Source: Aeromicrobium sp. Root495
GTDB lineage: Bacteria > Actinomycetota > Actinomycetes > Propionibacteriales > Nocardioidaceae
Direction of reading: 5' to 3'
Length of the DNA stretch: 64,000 nt
NCBI RefSeq assembly: GCF_001426755.1
Contig: NZ_LMFJ01000001.1
Span: 409,887-473,886 of the forward strand
How positions within the stretch are numbered: the stretch's first letter is position 1; every line of letters starts with the position of its first letter. A program made the position numbers and the translations under genes. Positions 19,450 through 28,815 of this stretch are shown here, in pieces. Below the pieces are notes generated by a model. The model had not been told where the DNA came from and ran no database searches. It saw nothing but the letters and a program-made list of their open reading frames with translations.

Positions 19450-20408
19450 TCGACAGGCTGAAGGAGCGGCCGGCGGTCGTGGGCCTCGTGGGCATCGCCG
19501 TGTGCGTCCTCCTCCTCGTGGGCTCCATGCAGGTGGGGAACCTCCCGATCGGGCGCGGGGCGAGCGTCGCGGCCGACTTCACCGACGCGAGCGGCCTGTC
19601 CACGGGCGACCCGGTCGAGGTGGCAGGGGTCCGCGTGGGCCGCGTCGAGGACATCGCGATCGAGGGCGACCACGTGCGCGTGCGCTTCACGATCGACCCG
19701 GTCGTGCGGCTGGGTGGGTCCACGTCCGCCGCCGTGCGGGTGGGCAGCCTGCTCGGCAGCAAGTACCTCGAGATCACCCCCGCGGGCACGGGGCGCCTCG
19801 AGGGCGCGATCCCCACCGGTCGCACCGACCCTGCCTACGACGTGGTGGCCGCCTTCGGCGACCTCACCGAGACGGTGGACGCGATCGACAGCACCCGGCT
19901 CGCTGCGGCTCTCGACGCTGTCTCCGACACGTTCGAGGGGTCCGGCCCCGACGTCCGGGCGGCGGTGAGGGGGCTGTCACGACTGTCGCGCACCGTAGCC
20001 AGTCGCGACACCGAGATCCGTCGGCTGCTCGACCACTCGGCCACCCTGACGGGCTCGCTCGCCGACAGCCGCGACGACGTCGGGGCGCTCGTCCGCGACG
20101 CGTCCCTCCTGCTTCGCGAGGTCGATCGTCGCCGCGAGGCCATCGACGGGGTGGTGGAGCACAGCGCCGACCTGTCGGTCCAGCTCCGCGGACTCGTGAA
20201 GGACAACCAGGCCACCATCGGTCCGGCGCTCGACGACCTCGACACCGTCGTGACGCTGCTGAGGAAGAAGCAGAAGAACCTCGCCCTGACGGTCCACCGG
20301 CTCGCCGTCTTCGCGCGGGTCTTCAACAACACGATCGGCAGCGGCCCGTGGTTCGACTCCTACCTCGGCAACGTCCCGGACTCGGTGCGGCTGGAGGAGG
20401 CTCCGTGA
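19446..20408 (+). CDS. mceC: Mce family protein, MceC position
   Basis: Third Mce subunit, 320 residues. It has a membrane helix at about 11-28, an Mce domain with GDPVEVAGVRVGRVEDIAI and LLGSKYLEITP, and a helical C-terminal part ending in FARVFNNTIGSGPWFDSYLGN, the usual MceC/D-type ending. There is no long Pro-rich tail such as some mycobacterial MceC proteins have. Its end overlaps the start region of mceD. Confidence 0.9.
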   Translation: MIDRLKERPAVVGLVGIAVCVLLLVGSMQVGNLPIGRGASVAADFTDASGLSTGDPVEVAGVRVGRVEDIAIEGDHVRVRFTIDPVVRLGGSTSAAVRVGSLLGSKYLEITPAGTGRLEGAIPTGRTDPAYDVVAAFGDLTETVDAIDSTRLAAALDAVSDTFEGSGPDVRAAVRGLSRLSRTVASRDTEIRRLLDHSATLTGSLADSRDDVGALVRDASLLLREVDRRREAIDGVVEHSADLSVQLRGLVKDNQATIGPALDDLDTVVTLLRKKQKNLALTVHRLAVFARVFNNTIGSGPWFDSYLGNVPDSVRLEEAP

Positions 20409-21502
20409 TGCCGATCTCCGCACCGCGCCCCCGCCTCGTCGTCCTCGTCGTCGCGTCCCTTCTGCTCGTGGCCGGGATCCTGGTGGCGACGCGCGACACG
20501 GAACGGACGGTCAACGCCGTGTTCCCCCGGACGGTGGGGCTCTACGAGGGCTCTGACGTGCGGATCATGGGGGTGAACGTCGGTGAGGTGCGGTCCATCA
20601 GTCCGCGCGGCACGTCAGTCCTCGTCTCCATGACGTACGACGCCCGGTACACCCTGCCGGCCGACGCCAAGGCGGTCATCGTCGCTCCCTCGGTCATCGC
20701 CGACCGCTTCGTCCAGCTCACCCCGTCGTACCGCGGTGGCGCGGCGCTGCCCGACCACGCCACGCTCGGGGTGAGGTCCACGGGCGTGCCGATCGAGCTC
20801 GACCAGACCTTCGACGCCACGAACCGCTTCCTGGGCGCGCTGGGGCCGGACGGCGCGAACCGGGACGGCGCGCTCTCACGTCTGCTCGGGGTGGGTGCTG
20901 ACCTCCTCGAGGGCCAGGGCGCACCGCTGCGCGGGGCGCTGCGTGACGTCGCCGACGCCACCGAGACCTTCGCCGACGGCAGCGCCGACGCGTCGAGGAC
21001 GGTGCAGAACCTCAGCGAGGTGACCGGGACGCTCGCCGACTACGACGACGACGTGCGCAGCTTCACGGAGGAGCTCGCCACAGTGTCCTCGACCCTCGCC
21101 GACGACAGCGCCGACATCTCCACGCTGCTCAGGACGCTGGCCACCGGCCTCGGCGAGGTGGAGTCCTTCGTGCGCGACAACCGCGTCACCCTCGCCCGCG
21201 ACGTCTCGGGCCTGCGTGACGTCGCGGACACCCTGGTCTCGGAGAAGGCCGCCCTGGCGGAGGTGGTCGACCTCCTGCCGCTGGGCTTCACCAACCTCGT
21301 CGAGACCTACGACGCGCCGGCCGGCTCGGTCCGCACGCGGGCCAACTTCACGGAGATCGCGCGCGCGATCGACAAGGTCGTCTGCGCGGCCGTCGAGAAG
21401 TCGGCCGGCGACGGCGCGAAGCCCGTGTGCGACGTGCTGACCCGGCTCATCGACGGTCTGCCGATCATCCGTGACGGACTCGACCTCCCGGGAGGATCGT
21501 GA
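20408..21502 (+). CDS. mceD: Mce family protein, MceD position
   Basis: Fourth Mce subunit, 364 residues. GGAGGAGG at 20393-20400 lies 7 bases from ATG 20408 and 4 from an in-frame GTG at 20405; the ATG spacing is better, so it was chosen. It has a membrane helix at about 10-27, an Mce domain with YEGSDVRIMGVNVGEVRSI and VIADRFVQLTP, then helical repeats, and a C-terminal Cys pair (VVCAAVE, PVCDVL). Confidence 0.88.
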   Translation: MPISAPRPRLVVLVVASLLLVAGILVATRDTERTVNAVFPRTVGLYEGSDVRIMGVNVGEVRSISPRGTSVLVSMTYDARYTLPADAKAVIVAPSVIADRFVQLTPSYRGGAALPDHATLGVRSTGVPIELDQTFDATNRFLGALGPDGANRDGALSRLLGVGADLLEGQGAPLRGALRDVADATETFADGSADASRTVQNLSEVTGTLADYDDDVRSFTEELATVSSTLADDSADISTLLRTLATGLGEVESFVRDNRVTLARDVSGLRDVADTLVSEKAALAEVVDLLPLGFTNLVETYDAPAGSVRTRANFTEIARAIDKVVCAAVEKSAGDGAKPVCDVLTRLIDGLPIIRDGLDLPGGS

Positions 21503-22671
21503 TGCGACGCCTCCTCCCGGTCCTCCTGGTGCTGCTCCTGACCGGATGCGGCTTCAGCGGGCTGTCCGACCTGCCGCTGCCGGGATCGCCCGACGCCGGC
21601 CCCGATCCGCGCACGGTCACCGCCGAGCTCGACGACGTCCTCAACCTCACGACCGACTCCACCGTGCGCAGGGACGGCGTGACCGTCGGGAAGGTCACGG
21701 CCATCGAGCGCAAGGGGTGGAAGGCCGTCATCACGATGGAGCTCGAGCGGTCGGTCCCGGTCCCGTCGAACGTGCGGGTCCGGGTGGCCCAGACCAGCCT
21801 GCTCGGTGAGAAGTACGTCGACCTGCAGGCGCCGGGCGACCCGCGGGGGAGCCTCGCCGACGGCGCGACCGTCCCGCTCGAGCGCACGAGCCGGGGGACC
21901 GAGGTGGAGGAGACGCTCGGCGCCCTGGCGCTGCTGCTCAACGGCGGCGGCGTGGCCCAGCTGCAGACCATCACCCGCGAGCTGGACACCGCCCTGGACG
22001 ACGGCCGGGCCCGGGACTTCCTGGGCGAGCTCGAGACCTTCGTGTCCACGCTGGACCGGAACCGCAGCACGATCGTGGCAGCGCTCGAGAACGTGGACCG
22101 GCTGACGAGGACCGTCAACGCCGACCGCGACACGGTCGAGCGCGCCCTCGACGAGATCGGTCCAGGGATCAGGAGCCTCGCCGCTCAGCGCAAGCAGCTC
22201 GTCGCCATGCTGGGGAGGCTCTCCCGGTTCGGCGCCGTGACGTCGGCCGTCATCCGCGAGTCCGGCGACGACCTCGTCGCCGACCTGGAGGCCCTGCGTC
22301 CCGTGCTGGCCCAGCTCGATGCCTACGGCAAGGGACTGCCCGACGCCGTCGCGGCGGCGCTCAACTTCCCGTTCCCCGAGAACGTCCTCGACGCGGTGAA
22401 GGGCGACTACACCAACCTGAACGTCACGGTGAACCTCTCGCCGCTCGGCCTGCTGGGCAACATCGGGGGCGACCAGGGCTTCGGGGAGGGCCTCGTCGAC
22501 CTGGTCCCCGGGCTCTCGCCCGTCGTCCCCGACGTCCCCGCGTCCGGCCGGGCTCCGACGGTCCTGCCCCGGCCGGTCCCCACGGGGCTCCCGGCCCCCG
22601 GGCCCGCGACCACCCCGGCGGCCGAGCCGCTGGACGGGCTCCTCGGCCTCCTGACGGGCGGCGGACGATGA
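21502..22671 (+). CDS. mceE: Mce family lipoprotein, MceE position
   Basis: Fifth Mce subunit and the lipoprotein of the set: MRRLLPVLLVLLLTGCGFSG has a textbook lipobox (LTGC, Cys16), so it is anchored by lipid rather than a helix. GGAGGA at 21491-21496 suits ATG 21502 (an in-frame GTG at 21499 would be only 2 bases away). The Mce domain shows VRRDGVTVGKVTAIE and LLGEKYVDLQAP. The C-terminal 60 residues are Pro/Gly-rich and low complexity, probably a flexible linker into the cell wall. Total 389 residues. Confidence 0.9.
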   Translation: MRRLLPVLLVLLLTGCGFSGLSDLPLPGSPDAGPDPRTVTAELDDVLNLTTDSTVRRDGVTVGKVTAIERKGWKAVITMELERSVPVPSNVRVRVAQTSLLGEKYVDLQAPGDPRGSLADGATVPLERTSRGTEVEETLGALALLLNGGGVAQLQTITRELDTALDDGRARDFLGELETFVSTLDRNRSTIVAALENVDRLTRTVNADRDTVERALDEIGPGIRSLAAQRKQLVAMLGRLSRFGAVTSAVIRESGDDLVADLEALRPVLAQLDAYGKGLPDAVAAALNFPFPENVLDAVKGDYTNLNVTVNLSPLGLLGNIGGDQGFGEGLVDLVPGLSPVVPDVPASGRAPTVLPRPVPTGLPAPGPATTPAAEPLDGLLGLLTGGGR

Positions 22672-23855
22672 GGCGCCGGCTCCTGCTCTTCACCGTGGTC
22701 GCGCTCGTGGCCACCTCGTTCGTGGGGGTGCGCTACGCCGGCCTGTGGGAGCGGATCCGCCCCACCACCTACGAGGTGGCCGTGGAGCTCGCCGACAGCG
22801 GTGGCCTGTTCGAGCGGGCCGAGGTCACCTTCCGCGGTGTCACGGTGGGCCGGGTCGACGAGCTGGAGTTCCGGACGGACGGGGTGGTCGCCCACCTCGC
22901 GATCGAGCCCGCCTGGAGGATCCCGTCCGACCTCGCGGCCGAGGTGCACAACCGATCGGCCGTCGGCGAGCAGTACATCGACCTCGTGCCGCGCCGCGAC
23001 GCCGGGCCCTACCTCGCGGCCGGCGCCACGATCGACCGCGCCGACACGTCCACGCCGGTCGACGAGTCCGAGCTGCTGCTGACGATCGACCGCTTCCTCA
23101 CCTCCGTGCCGCGCGACGACCTCAGGACCGTCGTCGACGAGCTGGGCACGGCCTTCGACGGCGCGGGGAAGGACCTGCAGAAGATCCTCGACGGCTCCGC
23201 CACGATCCTGCAGGAGGCCAGGACCTCCCTCCCCGCGCTGCGCCGTGTCCTGAGGGACGGCGGCACGGTGCTCCAGACCCAGGACGACCAGTCCACGGTC
23301 ATCGCGAGCTTCCTGGGGGACCTCAGCACCGTCGCCGGGGTCGTCGGCGACCAGGACGGCGACCTGCGCCTCATCCTCAGTCGCGGTGGGCCGGCCGCCC
23401 AGGAGACGGCGGCGTTGTTCGAGGACCTCCAGCCCTCGCTCGGCCCCCTGCTGGGCAGCCTCGCCGACCTGGGGCAGATCACGTTCGACCGCATCGACGG
23501 CGTCGAGCAGGCGCTCGTCGCGCTGCCGTACGCCCTCGCCAGTGCCCGGACGCCCGGCCGCGACGGGCTGGCCCACTTCTCGTTCGTGGAGGCCCTGACG
23601 CCCGACCCGTGCCGGCAGGGCTACGTCCCGGCCGGGCGGTGGCGCAGCCCCAACGACCTGACCCAGGCCCCCATGAGCGACGACGTCGGCTGTGCCGAGG
23701 CGCGGGGGACCATCCCGCGAGGGTCGGCGAGCGTCTCGGAACGCTCGTACGTCGGCTCCGGCAGCGACGACCGGGGTCGCGCCGCGGTGATCGGCCCCGT
23801 GGACGGGCCGGGGGACTTCCGCTCCCTCTTCACGGCCCCTCTGCTGACGCGGTGA
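22668..23855 (+). CDS. mceF: Mce family protein, MceF position
   Basis: Sixth and last Mce subunit, 395 residues. It has a membrane helix at about 4-22, an Mce domain with RAEVTFRGVTVGRVDELEF and VGEQYIDLVP, a helical middle, and a polar tail of about 110 residues with two Cys (DPCRQGY, DVGCAEA). The ATG overlaps the mceE stop by 4 bases. It closes the operon; the next gene has its own apparent promoter 47 bases on. No Mce-associated (Mas) genes follow. Confidence 0.9.
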   Translation: MRRRLLLFTVVALVATSFVGVRYAGLWERIRPTTYEVAVELADSGGLFERAEVTFRGVTVGRVDELEFRTDGVVAHLAIEPAWRIPSDLAAEVHNRSAVGEQYIDLVPRRDAGPYLAAGATIDRADTSTPVDESELLLTIDRFLTSVPRDDLRTVVDELGTAFDGAGKDLQKILDGSATILQEARTSLPALRRVLRDGGTVLQTQDDQSTVIASFLGDLSTVAGVVGDQDGDLRLILSRGGPAAQETAALFEDLQPSLGPLLGSLADLGQITFDRIDGVEQALVALPYALASARTPGRDGLAHFSFVEALTPDPCRQGYVPAGRWRSPNDLTQAPMSDDVGCAEARGTIPRGSASVSERSYVGSGSDDRGRAAVIGPVDGPGDFRSLFTAPLLTR

Positions 23856-23890
23856 TGCCGAAGGGGTGACGCGGGCAGGTCCCGGGGTGA

Positions 23891-23896
23891 GAGAAT
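23891..23896 (+). promoter_or_regulatory. -10 box for leaderless PH-protein transcript
   Basis: GAGAAT occupies exactly -12 to -7 before ATG 23903, with no Shine-Dalgarno sequence, so transcription probably begins at the A of the start codon. This separates the gene from the mce operon upstream. Confidence 0.45.
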
Positions 23897-23902
23897 CCCG
23901 TC

Positions 23903-24406
23903 ATGGCCCTGTCCCGCAAGCTCATGCTCGACGGCGAGAAGTCGATCACCACCACGCGCACGCACGTGAAGGTGCTGTTCCTCCCGTTCCTGATCCTCAT
24001 CGTCGTGGCTGCGGCAGGAGGCTTCCTCTTCGGCAAGACCAAGGACACGTGGGACGGCAATCTCGGCTACGTCGTGCTCGCGGTCGCCGTGGTGCTCGTC
24101 CTCTGGGGCACGGTGCTGCCGTTCCTGCGCTGGTACCTCTGGACGTACACGCTCACCAACAAGCGACTCGTCGAGCAGAAGGGGATCCTGACGCGTCAGG
24201 GTCGCGTGATCCCGTTGAGCCGCGTCAACGACGTGGCCTTCGAGAAGAACCTCAACGACCGGGTCCTGGGCTGCGGCACGCTGATCATCCACGACGCCAG
24301 CGAGCAGGCCGGCCTCGAGCTCCGCGACATCCCGCACATCGAGGACTTCCACCGCACCATCGCGAGTCTCGTCGACGTGGCGCACGGCGCCGGTGAAGCC
24401 GTGTGA
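23903..24406 (+). CDS. PH domain-containing membrane protein (bPH2/DUF304)
   Basis: The 167-residue protein has two membrane helices (about 23-43 and 52-78) followed by a bacterial PH domain (about 80-160) with the typical YTLTNKRLVEQKGILTRQGRVIPLSRVNDV. Position beside purK/purE matches the conserved actinobacterial arrangement (Rv3278c in M. tuberculosis, from memory). Role unknown; these proteins are thought to be membrane-associated binding modules. Its stop overlaps the start of the cyclase gene by 4 bases, so the two are probably coexpressed. Confidence 0.85.
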   Translation: MALSRKLMLDGEKSITTTRTHVKVLFLPFLILIVVAAAGGFLFGKTKDTWDGNLGYVVLAVAVVLVLWGTVLPFLRWYLWTYTLTNKRLVEQKGILTRQGRVIPLSRVNDVAFEKNLNDRVLGCGTLIIHDASEQAGLELRDIPHIEDFHRTIASLVDVAHGAGEAV

Positions 24407-25401
24407 TCGATCGAGTCCGACTCCGTGAGGAGCTCGCGCAGCTGATCCGTGGCGACGCCGGCTCCCTCACGAGCGCCGACGTCGCGGAGAAGGCCGGCTC
24501 CGACCTCGTCACGGTGGAGCGCTTCTGGCGCTCCCTGGGCTTCCCCGACGCCGGCGACGAGGTGGCGTACAGCGACACCGACGTCGAGGTCGTGGAGATC
24601 ATCGTCGGTGCCATGCGGTCGGGGATGCTGCACGAGGACACCGTCATGCGGCTCGCGCGGGCCCTGGGCCACACCATGGCGCGCCTCGCCGACTGGCAGG
24701 TCACCACGATCGTCGACCAGATCGGCGCCGACGTCCTGGAGGGCCGGGCCGAGAGTCGCCTCGCGTCGGCCGTCGATCTCGCGCGCGCCACGGTGCCCGA
24801 CTTCGAGCGGGTCATGCTCTACGCGTGGCGGCGTCAGCTGGCCGCCGCGGCGGCGCGGGTCGAGGCGCTCGGTGCGGTCGACGCCGAGCTGCTGTCCACG
24901 TCCATGACCGTCGGGTTCGCCGACCTGTCCCGCTTCACGGCGATGTCCAACACGCTCGACGACGCGGGACTGGGCGAGCTGGTCGAGAACTTCGAGAACC
25001 GCGCCACCGACGTCGTCGTGGCGGGCGGCGGTCGCGTCATCAAGGCGCTCGGCGACGCCGTCCTGTTCGTCAACCCGGATCCTCGGGCAGCCGTCGTCAC
25101 GGCGCTCGACGTCGTGCAGCACATCAGCCAGCGGCCCGAGCTGCCGTCCGTGCGCGTGGGGCTGGCCACCGGCTCGGTGCTCAACCGGCTGGGCGACGTG
25201 TTCGGCCCACCGGTCAACCTGGCCGCTCGGCTCTCCGACGTGGCGCGGAGCAACCGCGTCCTCGTCGACTCGGTCACGGCCGGCGCGCTCGACCCGGCGG
25301 AGTTCGAGACGCGGCCCCTGCCGCAGCGGTCCCTGCGTGGTTTCGGCGAGGTCTCGCCCATCACGGTCTCTCGGCGTCGGGGCTTCCGCGCGCACGGATA
25401 G
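24403..25401 (+). CDS. Class III adenylyl cyclase, cytosolic, with N-terminal regulatory domain
   Basis: Makes cAMP from ATP. The 332-residue protein has a helical N-terminal part (about 1-160) resembling the autoinhibitory domain of Rv1264-type cyclases. The catalytic domain (about 165-315) has all canonical residues visible: metal-binding Asp174 (VGFADLS) and Asp218, ATP-selecting Lys214 (IKALGD), Asp265 in GDVFG, and transition-state Asn272 and Arg276 (VNLAAR). An active homodimer is therefore expected. There is no membrane helix. The GTG start overlaps the PH gene by 4 bases, which suggests the two act together. Confidence 0.88.
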   Translation: MIDRVRLREELAQLIRGDAGSLTSADVAEKAGSDLVTVERFWRSLGFPDAGDEVAYSDTDVEVVEIIVGAMRSGMLHEDTVMRLARALGHTMARLADWQVTTIVDQIGADVLEGRAESRLASAVDLARATVPDFERVMLYAWRRQLAAAAARVEALGAVDAELLSTSMTVGFADLSRFTAMSNTLDDAGLGELVENFENRATDVVVAGGGRVIKALGDAVLFVNPDPRAAVVTALDVVQHISQRPELPSVRVGLATGSVLNRLGDVFGPPVNLAARLSDVARSNRVLVDSVTAGALDPAEFETRPLPQRSLRGFGEVSPITVSRRRGFRAHG

Positions 25402-25404
25402 GCT
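25399..25404 (+). promoter_or_regulatory. -10 box for a (near-)leaderless purK transcript
   Basis: TAGGCT lies at -13 to -8 of GTG 25412, with no Shine-Dalgarno sequence in between. This indicates that purK-purE has its own promoter inside the end of the cyclase gene. Confidence 0.45.
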
Positions 25405-25411
25405 GTCGCGC

Positions 25412-26551
25412 GTGACAGGACGTGAGCTCGCCGTGATCGGCGGAGGCCAGCTGGCCCGGATGATGCAGCCGCCCGCCATCGCCCTGGGGCTCCACCTGCG
25501 GCTGCTGGCCGAGGGACCCGACGTGAGCGCGGCCCAGGTCATCCCCGACCACGTGGTCGGGGACCACACGGTGCTGGCCGACCTGCGCACCGCGGTGGCC
25601 GACGCCCCGGTGGTCACGTTCGACCACGAGCACGTGCCCTCCGAGCACCTCGAGGCGCTGGCCGCCGAGGGGCACGCCTGCCGTCCGGGACCGCACGCCC
25701 TGCTCTTCGCGCAGGACAAGGCGCTCATGCGGGAGCGCATGCACGAGATCGGCGTCCCCGGGCCCGCGGCTGCGGTCGTGGCTGACCCGGCGGCGCTCGA
25801 CGCGTTCGCAGCGACCGTGGGCGGATATCCGGTGGTCGTCAAGACCACGCGGGGCGGCTACGACGGCAAGGGTGTCTGGTTCGTCCACTCGGCGGCCGAG
25901 GCCGCCGAGGCCTTCGCGTCCGGCCGGGTGCTCCTGGCCGAGGAGCGGGTCGACTTCCGACGCGAGCTGTCGGCCCAGGTGGCGCGGAACCCCTCGGGCC
26001 AGACCGAGGTTTACCCCGTCGTGGAGTCCCGCCAGAAGGACGGCATCTGCAAGGAGGTCATCGCCCCGGCGCCCGACCTCGACCCGGCCCTGGCCGCCCA
26101 GGCGCAGGAGATCGCGGTCCTGGTCGCCACCGAGCTCGACGTCACGGGCATGCTCGCCGTCGAGCTGTTCGAGACCGCCGACGGCCGGGTGCTGGTCAAC
26201 GAGCTGGCCATGCGACCGCACAACACCGGTCACTGGTCCATCGACGGGGCCGTCACGAGCCAGTTCGAGAACCACCTGCGCGCCGTCCTCGACCTGCCGC
26301 TCGGGCCGTCCACGCCGCTGGCACCGTGGACCGTCATGGTCAACGTGCTGGGCGGCGCCGTGAACGACCTCGACGCCGCTCTCGTCGACGTCCTCGCCGC
26401 CGTGCCCCAGGCCAAGGCCCACCTGTACGGCAAGGCGGTCAAGCCGGGCCGCAAGGTCGGTCACGTCACCGTGACCGGGACCCAGCTCGACGCCACGCTC
26501 GACGCCGCACGCCGCGCCGTCGCCCTCCTCGAAGGAGCACCACATGAGTGA
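25412..26551 (+). CDS. purK: N5-carboxyaminoimidazole ribonucleotide synthase
   Basis: Purine biosynthesis step: AIR + bicarbonate + ATP gives N5-CAIR. The 379-residue ATP-grasp protein begins with [10 protein letters not shown] (N-terminal nucleotide fold), then has FDHEHVP, the glycine-rich [12 protein letters not shown] loop, and the metal-binding [17 protein letters not shown] 25412 was chosen because a -10 box directly precedes it and the protein begins normally. It overlaps purE by 8 bases. Confidence 0.96.
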   Translation: MTGRELAVIGGGQLARMMQPPAIALGLHLRLLAEGPDVSAAQVIPDHVVGDHTVLADLRTAVADAPVVTFDHEHVPSEHLEALAAEGHACRPGPHALLFAQDKALMRERMHEIGVPGPAAAVVADPAALDAFAATVGGYPVVVKTTRGGYDGKGVWFVHSAAEAAEAFASGRVLLAEERVDFRRELSAQVARNPSGQTEVYPVVESRQKDGICKEVIAPAPDLDPALAAQAQEIAVLVATELDVTGMLAVELFETADGRVLVNELAMRPHNTGHWSIDGAVTSQFENHLRAVLDLPLGPSTPLAPWTVMVNVLGGAVNDLDAALVDVLAAVPQAKAHLYGKAVKPGRKVGHVTVTGTQLDATLDAARRAVALLEGAPHE

Positions 26552-27050
26552 GTCCGCGCAGGCCCGCCCCCGGGTCGGCATCGTCATGGGGTCGGACTCC
26601 GACTGGCCCACCATGCAGGCGGCCGCCGAGGCCCTCAGCGAGCTGGGTGTCGCCTACGAGGCCGACGTCGTCTCGGCGCACCGCATGCCCGACGAGATGC
26701 TGGCCTACGGCCGGGAGGCCCACGGGCGCGGGCTCGAGGTCGTCATCGCCGGCGCCGGGGGAGCCGCCCATCTGCCGGGCATGCTCGCGTCCGTCACGCC
26801 GCTGCCGGTCATCGGCGTGCCCGTGCCGCTCAAGTACCTCGACGGCATGGACTCCCTGCTCTCCATCGTGCAGATGCCGGCCGGCGTCCCGGTGGCCACC
26901 GTCTCCATCGGCGGCGCCCGCAACGCGGGACTGCTGGCGGTGCGGATCCTGGCCACGGGTGACCTCGTGCTCACCGAGCGGATGCTCGACTTCCAGGCCG
27001 AGCTGGCCGACGTCGCCCGCGCCAAGGGCGCGAACGTCCGCGACCGCTAG
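26544..27050 (+). CDS. purE: N5-carboxyaminoimidazole ribonucleotide mutase
   Basis: Converts N5-CAIR to CAIR, the step after PurK. The 168-residue protein has the class I PurE signatures [22 protein letters not shown] with the conserved His, and [12 protein letters not shown]. Overlap with purK means coupled translation of consecutive pathway enzymes. Confidence 0.97.
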   Translation: MSESAQARPRVGIVMGSDSDWPTMQAAAEALSELGVAYEADVVSAHRMPDEMLAYGREAHGRGLEVVIAGAGGAAHLPGMLASVTPLPVIGVPVPLKYLDGMDSLLSIVQMPAGVPVATVSIGGARNAGLLAVRILATGDLVLTERMLDFQAELADVARAKGANVRDR

Positions 27051-27069
27051 CCGGTCCGTCCCGCCGGCT
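27049..27069. terminator. Possible hairpin between convergent purE and mqo
   Basis: AGCCGG and CCGGCT (6-base stem, 9-base loop) sit at the purE stop codon, in the 24-base gap before the mqo stop. There is no T-tract, so termination activity is uncertain. Confidence 0.3.
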
Positions 27070-27074
27070 CCGCC

Positions 27075-28589
27075 TCAGTCGAGGCCGAGCGTGCGGTTCG
27101 TGTAGAGCCGCAGGTCCTCGAGGAGCGAGGGGTTGTCGGAGAGGTCGACGCCGTAGGACGGAACGAGGTCCTTGAGCTTGCTCTCCCACGTGCCGATGCG
27201 CGAGGGGAAGCAGCGCTCGAGCACGTCGAGCATCGCCGACACGGCCGTGGACGCACCCGGGGAGGCGCCGAGCAGGCCCGCGATGGAGCCGTCGGCGGCG
27301 CTCACGACGGTGGTGCCGAACTCGAGCGCACCGCCGTGGCCCTTCTTGCGCACGACCTGGACGCGCTGACCGGCGGTGATGAGCTCCCAGTCGTCGTCCT
27401 GGGCCAGCGGGGCGAACTCGCGCAGGTTGTTGACCTTGGCCTTGCGGGTCTTGGCCAGCTCCAGCACGAGGTACTTGATGAGACCCCAGGAGGTGACGCC
27501 GACGGCCGCCATGGGCGCGAGGTTGTGCGCCCGGATCGAGAAGGGCAGGTCGGTGAACGAGCCCTCCTTGAGGAACTTGGGCGTCCAGCCGGCGTAGGGG
27601 CCGAACAGCAGGGAGCGTCGGCCGTCGATGACGCGGGTGTCGAGGTGCGGGACGGACATGGGCGGCGCGCCCACGGGAGCCATGCCGTAGACCTTGGCGT
27701 CGTGCTTCTCGGCGACGGCCTCGTCGGTGCAGCGGATGAACTCACCGCTCACGGGGAAGCCGGCGAAGCCGCGGATCTCGGGGATCCCGGCCTTCTGCAG
27801 CAGCGTGATGGCGCCGCCACCGGCGCCCACGAACACGAACCTGGCGTGGACGGTGACGGTGCGGCCGACGTCCTTGTCCTTGACCTTGGCGGTCCAGGAG
27901 CCGTCGCTGTTGCGCTCGAGGTTCTTGACGTGGTGGTTGTAGAGGACGTCGGCACCCTCGTCGGAGAGGTGGTCGATGTACTGCGTCGTGAGGGCGCCGA
28001 AGTCGACGTCGGTGCCGTGGTCGGTCCAGCTGATGGCGACGTCCTGGTCGGCCGGACGGCCCTCGGCCATGAGCGGGAGGCGCCGTGCGAACTCGGTGTT
28101 GTCGTCGATGAACTCGATGCCGGCGAAGAGCGGGTTGCCCGCCAGGGTGTCGTAGCGCTTGCGCAGGTAGTCGATGTTCTGGCGACCCTCCACGAAGCTC
28201 ACGTGGGGCACGGGGTTGATGAAGGAGGCGGGGTCCTTGAGCAGGCCGTTCTCGATGGAGTGCGACCAGAACTGGCGGGAGAGCTGGAACTGCTCGTTGA
28301 CGGTGATGGCCTTGCTGACGTCGACGGAGCCGTCGGGCATCTGCGGCGTGTAGTTGAGCTCGCACAGGGCGGAGTGGCCCGTGCCGGCGTTGTTCCAGGG
28401 ATCGGAGCTCTCGCGCGCGGGTCGGTCGAGACGCTCCAGGAGCGTGATGGACCAGTCGGGCTCGAGGGTCTTCAACATCGCTCCGAGCGTGGCACTCATG
28501 ATGCCGGCGCCCACGAGCAGCACGTCGGTGGTGATGCGCTCGGGGGTGGCGGAGGGACGTGCAGCAGGAACGTTCGCGCTCGAGGTCAC
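27075..28589 (-). CDS. mqo: Malate:quinone oxidoreductase
   Basis: Membrane-associated FAD enzyme that oxidises malate to oxaloacetate and passes electrons to menaquinone, an alternative to malate dehydrogenase. The 504-residue protein has the FAD-binding [14 protein letters not shown] near the N-terminus, [17 protein letters not shown], and [16 protein letters not shown] 28589 has GGGAG eight bases upstream; a longer GTG at 28637 lacks a ribosome site and would add 16 poorly structured residues. Together with complex I and the two fumarases, it supplies the TCA/respiratory link in this region. Confidence 0.95.
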   Translation of the reverse strand: MTSSANVPAARPSATPERITTDVLLVGAGIMSATLGAMLKTLEPDWSITLLERLDRPARESSDPWNNAGTGHSALCELNYTPQMPDGSVDVSKAITVNEQFQLSRQFWSHSIENGLLKDPASFINPVPHVSFVEGRQNIDYLRKRYDTLAGNPLFAGIEFIDDNTEFARRLPLMAEGRPADQDVAISWTDHGTDVDFGALTTQYIDHLSDEGADVLYNHHVKNLERNSDGSWTAKVKDKDVGRTVTVHARFVFVGAGGGAITLLQKAGIPEIRGFAGFPVSGEFIRCTDEAVAEKHDAKVYGMAPVGAPPMSVPHLDTRVIDGRRSLLFGPYAGWTPKFLKEGSFTDLPFSIRAHNLAPMAAVGVTSWGLIKYLVLELAKTRKAKVNNLREFAPLAQDDDWELITAGQRVQVVRKKGHGGALEFGTTVVSAADGSIAGLLGASPGASTAVSAMLDVLERCFPSRIGTWESKLKDLVPSYGVDLSDNPSLLEDLRLYTNRTLGLD

Positions 28590-28770
28590 GCGGTCATCTC
28601 CCAGTGGGTCGAGGATGGCGGGGGGAGGGCCAGACACTGCAGGCCCAACAGATCAACTCTGCCTGGAGGTACCGGTGTCCCGCGACTCGTACGCGTGTGA
28701 CATTCATCGGCCTGTTGTGATCTTCGTCGCCCGGAGGCCTCTCGAGTCGGGGTCCGAGCCTCTCGCGACG

Positions 28771-28776
28771 TAGAAT
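28771..28776 (+). promoter_or_regulatory. -10 box of the acyl-CoA dehydrogenase promoter
   Basis: TAGAAT, close to consensus, lies 45-40 bases upstream of GTG 28816. The leader would be about 33 bases with GAGGAG at 28801-28806. The rest of the 226-base divergent gap to mqo shows no other element I can support. Confidence 0.5.
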
Positions 28777-28815
28777 CACTAGGACGTCCAAGCATTCTTT
28801 GAGGAGCACCCCCAC

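Noticed and set aside
28590..28815. Riboswitch or regulatory RNA in the mqo/acyl-CoA dehydrogenase gap
   Set aside because: Apart from the TAGAAT box and a ribosome site I see no extended pairing or known riboswitch consensus.
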